DNA from: Rhizobium chutanense
Lineage (GTDB): Bacteria > Pseudomonadota > Alphaproteobacteria > Rhizobiales > Rhizobiaceae
Assembly (NCBI RefSeq): GCF_002531935.1
Contig: NZ_NWSV01000011.1
Coordinates: 1-64,000 of the forward strand
Direction: 5' to 3'
Length of the DNA stretch: 64,000 nt
Part shown: positions 61,031-64,000 of the stretch, one piece after another
Numbering within the stretch: the stretch's first letter is position 1
Layout of the letters: each line of letters begins with the position of its first letter
Position numbers and translations under genes: made by a program
The notes under the pieces: generated by a model
What the model was told of the DNA's origin: nothing
Databases searched by the model: none
The model's input: only the letters and a program-made list of their open reading frames with translations

Positions 61031-61365
61031 GCCTCAGCCAAACAATAGCAGGATTGACCCGGCTGTCCCCAGCTCGGGACGAGCGTGATAGTCGGCAGCA
61101 CATCCCTCATCGCGTGTCTCCAACACACCGGAAAATCGATCGAACAACAAGACCGCCAGTTCCGGCAATCGGACCGGCGGCGCATGAGACCTCGGCCTCA
61201 CCCAACGATAACGATCAAGCACATATTGTTTCCACGGTCGCGTGACATCGGCGTGACACGCGGACCGCGGCTCGAAAATTCCAGAACGGGCTTCGTGCAG
61301 TCTCAGTTCCCTGGAACAGGATGAACGGGCTGTCGCCTAAACCACTTAGAGGCGGCGGCCGTTCG
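61031..61365. other. Gene-poor stretch with one stress-type promoter-like site
   Basis: No convincing gene. A 62-codon reading on the minus strand (61034-61222) has no family and weak start signals. The minus strand carries GGAAC, 17 bp, CGTT at about 61313-61288. This fits the looser EcfG spacing and could start a transcript towards the KTSC-like gene, with a long leader. Confidence 0.35.
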
Positions 61366-61614
61366 TCAATGCAATGTTCTCGCTGTCCCGTGAACCGGGG
61401 CGGTCTGCGGCCAGCATTCGACGGACCGTGCAAGCGACCGAATGGCTTCATCCACGACGAAAACCGCATCCCCGAGCCGTTCGATCTCGTAATCGAGCTC
61501 GTACATCTCAACTTCGTCCAGGCCCTTACTGTCCAGTAGCCGCCTGCTTGCCTCGATCAGGCGCTCCGTACGCCCAACAATATCAAGGGCGTCTCGTATG
61601 ATGATGTCGAGCAT
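61366..61614 (-). CDS. Small helical protein of unknown function
   Basis: This protein is 82 residues from the ATG at 61614 (MLDIIIRDALDIVGRTERLI), with GAGGG nine bases upstream. It is mostly helical with heptad-like spacing: EASRRLLDSKGLDEVEMYELDYEIERLGDAVFVVDEAIRSL in pieces. Probably a small soluble coiled-coil protein. No family recognised. Confidence 0.55.
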   Translation of the reverse strand: MLDIIIRDALDIVGRTERLIEASRRLLDSKGLDEVEMYELDYEIERLGDAVFVVDEAIRSLARSVECWPQTAPVHGTARTLH

Positions 61615-61681
61615 GCAGTTGCCCTCGCTTGGATGATTAAGTGTCGGGCATAACGGGCATGCTGACAATCCCGAAATCTTG

Positions 61682-62083
61682 TCAGATGCGCTCGCGGACG
61701 GTGTCGTAAAATTCCCTCAGATCGCGTAGCGCCAGTTGATGGCGCGGCAGGGAGGCGCGGCGCGCAGCGAAGACGAACGCAGCCGCAGCAGCCGCAAGAA
61801 CGAGGAGCGTCGAGGCCGGATAGCGCTTCACCGCCACTTCTGTCTGACGCATTGCCTTCCCGGCACCACCCTTTACCAATCGGGCGCCATCGAGGAACTG
61901 CTGCTGGAGCGCGTCGATTTGCTGTCGCAGCGTGTTCAGCTCCTCCTGCAGACCATGGTCAGGCTGCCGGGGAATGCCGACAGAGGCGGTGACGGTGTCG
62001 ATGACAGCCTTCGGGACCGGCTCGCCTATCCTCGCTCCTTTGGTGTCGAGCGTCGTCGTCTGACTGCTCTTGCGTCGCGGCAT
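61682..62083 (-). CDS. Small membrane-anchored coiled-coil protein, function unknown
   Basis: This protein is 133 residues from the ATG at 62083 (MPRRKSSQTTTLDTKGARIG), behind GAGAAGGAGAA. A coiled coil lies at about 46-66 (LQEELNTLRQQIDALQQQF), then VKGGAGKAMRQTEVAVKRYP and a single membrane helix STLLVLAAAAAAFVFAA, followed by a short basic tail. The plan resembles ElaB/YqjD/DUF883 proteins, which hold ribosomes at the membrane in stationary phase, but homology is not shown. Confidence 0.6.
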   Translation of the reverse strand: MPRRKSSQTTTLDTKGARIGEPVPKAVIDTVTASVGIPRQPDHGLQEELNTLRQQIDALQQQFLDGARLVKGGAGKAMRQTEVAVKRYPASTLLVLAAAAAAFVFAARRASLPRHQLALRDLREFYDTVRERI

Positions 62084-62101
62084 GATCAATTCTCCTTCTC
62101 C

Positions 62102-62139
62102 AGGGCAGCGCGCAAAATCGCTTCCGCACTTTTGCTCTA
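62102..62139. repeat. Degenerate RIME-like half repeat at the lipoprotein gene 3' end
   Basis: On the minus strand TAGAGCAAAAGTGCGGAAGC follows the last coding triplet and ends in GATTTTGCGCGCTG. The TAG at 62139-62137 is the lipoprotein gene stop. GCAAAA and TTTTGC form the remaining inverted arms. Confidence 0.5.
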
Positions 62140-62427
62140 GTCGTCGTCGAGCGAGAAGATCGGCCGGTAGTGGCGCTCGGCGATGAGCAAGCTCCGGTCG
62201 GGCCGGATGATGTAAATTTCCTCGACCTCGCGCCCCCACTGATCTGTGAAGCTGTGCGGGAAGGAAGAACCGGCAGGCGATTTCGTCAGCTTCGTGCGAG
62301 GCTGACCATTATAGGTAATGCTGCCCGGAATGGGGGCCAGCCCCGTCGACGAGTAATTGCCTGAGCCGGTCGTGCAGCCCGTCAATGCAACGGCGAAAAT
62401 CAGCCCAAATCCCATGCTCCGCCTCAT
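62137..62427 (-). CDS. Small putative lipoprotein
   Basis: This protein is 96 residues from the ATG at 62427 (MRRSMGFGLIFAVALTGC), with GGGAGGG upstream. It has a lipoprotein signal peptide with lipobox ALTGC, cysteine at residue 18, so the mature protein is probably lipid-anchored. The mature part has TKSPAGSSFPHSFTDQWGREVEEIYIIRPDRSLLIAERHYRP. Function unknown. Promoter-like EcfG site 55-80 bp upstream. Confidence 0.7.
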   Translation of the reverse strand: MRRSMGFGLIFAVALTGCTTGSGNYSSTGLAPIPGSITYNGQPRTKLTKSPAGSSFPHSFTDQWGREVEEIYIIRPDRSLLIAERHYRPIFSLDDD

Positions 62428-62480
62428 CGAACCCTCCCGCTGCCTCGTCCTTCCCGCATCACTGATTTTATCGCCAGTGT

Positions 62481-62505
62481 AACAGGGGACGACAGACATT
62501 GTTCC
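62481..62505 (-). promoter_or_regulatory. EcfG-like promoter of the lipoprotein gene
   Basis: On the minus strand GGAAC (62505-62501), 16 bp, TGTT (62484-62481), one base off the CGTT element. The predicted start near 62473 gives a leader of about 45 bases. Confidence 0.5.
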
Positions 62506-62690
62506 AGAATTCGGCAGAAGGCCGAGCAAATCGCCCGCAACCGGAACAACCGCGCAATCGCCTCGATCGGCAAACCGGCGTCGGGCGGGCGTTCGCTCGC
62601 CCCTTGCCGGACAGCCTCTGCCCCGGCAATTCAACATCAGCCCGAGCCCAAAGCCCGTCTGTCGCGTTAGTTGGCCGCCGACGCGCCGCT

Positions 62691-63401
62691 CTAGCGGCCG
62701 TTCACCTTTCGCCAGTCCGCAAAGAGCGCCAGATTGCTTTCGTCGGTGGCCGGATAGAGACCGATGATCGTATGTCCTTGCTTGACGCGCTCGGTGACGA
62801 AATCCTCGTAAGCGGTCATCTCGACCGCTTCGTCAGCGACTTCGTCAGCGATCTCGGCTGGGATGACGATCACGCTGTCGTCGTCGCCGACCATGATGTC
62901 GCCCGGAAAGACCGCCACATCCCCGCAACCGATCGGCACATTGATGTCGATCGCCTCGTGGAGCGTGAGATTGGTCGGGCTGGAGGGACGATGATGATAG
63001 GCGGGAATCTCAAGACCGCCGATGGTCATGGCGTCGCGGAAGCCGCCGTCGGTGACGACGCCGGCACCGCCGCGCATCATCAGGCGGGTAATCAGGATGT
63101 CGCCGGCGGACGCCGCGCGCGGATCCTTGCGGCTGTCCATCACCAGAACATGGCCTTCCGGACAGGTCTCGATGGCAAGCCGCTGCGGATGTTTCGGGTT
63201 GCGAAAGACGTTCATGGCGTTGCGGTCCTCCCGCGCCGGCATGTAACGCAGCGTGAAGGCCGGCCCGACCATATTGCGGCCCTTCGGCTGCACCGGCCGA
63301 ACGTCCTGAACCGTCTGGTTTTTCAGACCGCGCTTGAACAGCGCCGAGCAGAGCGTCGCGACGGAGACACTCATCAGCTTTTCGCGGGTTGCGGGGTTCA
63401 T
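62691..63401 (-). CDS. RraA-family protein (aldolase or regulator type)
   Basis: This 236-residue protein of the RraA/4-hydroxy-4-methyl-2-oxoglutarate aldolase superfamily starts MNPATREKLMSVSVATLCSA. The active-site region shows AGDILITRLMMRGGAGVVTDGGFRD, containing the Arg-Asp pair characteristic of the metal-dependent aldolase members. GCGDVAVFPGDIMVGDDDSVIVIPAE follows. AGGA lies before the ATG. It is 62 bp downstream of an IlvD/Edd-type dehydratase, so an aldol cleavage or decarboxylation step on the dehydrated sugar acid is more likely than RNase E regulation. Confidence 0.82.
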   Translation of the reverse strand: MNPATREKLMSVSVATLCSALFKRGLKNQTVQDVRPVQPKGRNMVGPAFTLRYMPAREDRNAMNVFRNPKHPQRLAIETCPEGHVLVMDSRKDPRAASAGDILITRLMMRGGAGVVTDGGFRDAMTIGGLEIPAYHHRPSSPTNLTLHEAIDINVPIGCGDVAVFPGDIMVGDDDSVIVIPAEIADEVADEAVEMTAYEDFVTERVKQGHTIIGLYPATDESNLALFADWRKVNGR

Positions 63402-63463
63402 AATTCCTTCTCCTCATTCAAATTCAGACGCCGAAGTCGATTGGGATCAACCATCGTGGTCCC

Positions 63464-64000
63464 TCAGTTGATGGCCGGTTCAGGCGTCTTGCCACCGAAT
63501 TCCGTCGTCAGGAAATCGAAGTCGCAGCCTTTGTCGGCCTGCTCGATATGGCTGGAGAACATGAAACCGTAACCGCGCTCGTAGTGCCGCGTGGGCGCCA
63601 CCCAGGCGGCCCGCCGCGCTGCGATCTCTTCTTCGGAAACCAGCATATTGAGGCTGCGCGTGGGAATATCGAGCTCGACCATGTCCCCGGTTCTCAGCAA
63701 TGCCAGAGGGCCGCCGATGTAAGATTCCGGCGCAACATGCAACACGCAGGCGCCGAAACTGGTTCCGGACATCCGGGCATCCGAGATCCGCACCATGTCG
63801 CGCAGGCCGAGCTTCAACAGCGCCTTCGGCATCGGGATCATGCCCCATTCCGGCATGCCCGGGCCGCCCTGCGGGCCGGCGTTGCGCAGCACGAGCACGG
63901 TGTCCGGCGTCAGCGGATAATCCGGATCGTCGATGATCTTCTTCATGTCCGCATAGTTGTCGGCGACCAGCGCCGGGCCGCAATGGCGATGGAATTTTGG
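63464..64000 (-). CDS. IlvD/Edd-family dehydratase (3' part, continues beyond the window)
   Basis: The last 178 residues of an iron-sulfur dehydratase of the IlvD/Edd family; the reading frame is open to the right edge. Motifs: VLVLRNAGPQGGPGMPEWGM, RISDARMSGTSFGACVLHVAPES and GDMVELDIPTRSLNMLVSEEE, all in the conserved C-terminal domain. It may be a sugar-acid dehydratase (arabonate or xylonate type) rather than the branched-chain amino acid enzyme, judging by the RraA neighbour. The cluster-binding cysteines lie outside the window. Confidence 0.85.
   Translation of the reverse strand, partial: PKFHRHCGPALVADNYADMKKIIDDPDYPLTPDTVLVLRNAGPQGGPGMPEWGMIPMPKALLKLGLRDMVRISDARMSGTSFGACVLHVAPESYIGGPLALLRTGDMVELDIPTRSLNMLVSEEEIAARRAAWVAPTRHYERGYGFMFSSHIEQADKGCDFDFLTTEFGGKTPEPAIN

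Noticed and set aside
61034-61222. 62-codon minus-strand frame ending 4 bp before the KTSC-like gene
   Set aside because: Weak start, odd composition and no family. Kept only as a possible leader because a stress-type promoter-like site lies upstream.

Overview
The window reads as part of a large replicon of a Rhizobium of the R. leguminosarum / R. etli type. The reasons are a complete repABC replication and partition module, a trehalose/maltose uptake operon in the thuR-thuEFGKA arrangement, a malonate operon (matABC with divergent matR), RIME-like palindromic repeats, and GC-rich coding throughout. No tRNA, rRNA, insertion sequence, phage gene or CRISPR array was seen.

Layout. 1-5.9 kb: thuEFGKA (minus) with divergent thuR. 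6-11.7 kb: a second CUT1-type sugar ABC system without its own ATPase, in an operon with a DapA-family aldolase, a GntR regulator and a PfkB-type kinase. 11.8-15.5 kb: repABC with the antisense ctRNA between repB and repC. 15.9-22.9 kb: an NmrA-like reductase, then a sensor kinase with MASE1 and five PAS repeats followed by three response regulators, and an ArsR regulator. 23.2-40.7 kb: one catabolic island arranged around a FadR-type GntR regulator. On the minus side are a dipeptide-type ABC system with a fused double ATPase and two enolase-superfamily dehydratases. On the plus side are a uronate-dehydrogenase-like enzyme, an SMP-30 lactonase, a DapA-family lyase and a second dipeptide-type ABC system with separate ATPases. 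The enzyme set fits oxidative breakdown of uronic or aldonic acids. 40.7-44.2 kb: small accessory genes including a cold shock protein and a DUF982 protein. 44.3-49.6 kb: matC-matB-matA and matR. 49.7-59.4 kb: an EamA exporter, DUF4105 and DUF763 proteins, a phospholipase D/cardiolipin synthase, a YbhN-like flippase-type membrane protein, an EEP-family phosphatase/nuclease, and a chemoreceptor. 59.4-62.4 kb: seven small minus-strand genes of mostly unknown function. 62.7-64 kb: an RraA-family protein and the 3' part of an IlvD/Edd dehydratase.

Two patterns cut across the gene list. First, several genes between 42.7 and 62.5 kb are preceded by GGAAC-N16-CGTT-like sequences, the known promoter form of the alphaproteobacterial general stress sigma factor EcfG. 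They include an overlapping, face-to-face pair between the YbhN-like gene and the EEP gene. Second, RIME-like palindromic repeats sit directly at gene 3' ends so that the repeat's terminal TAG is the stop codon. Both are inferences from reading the bases and need a genome-wide motif count and transcript mapping to confirm.
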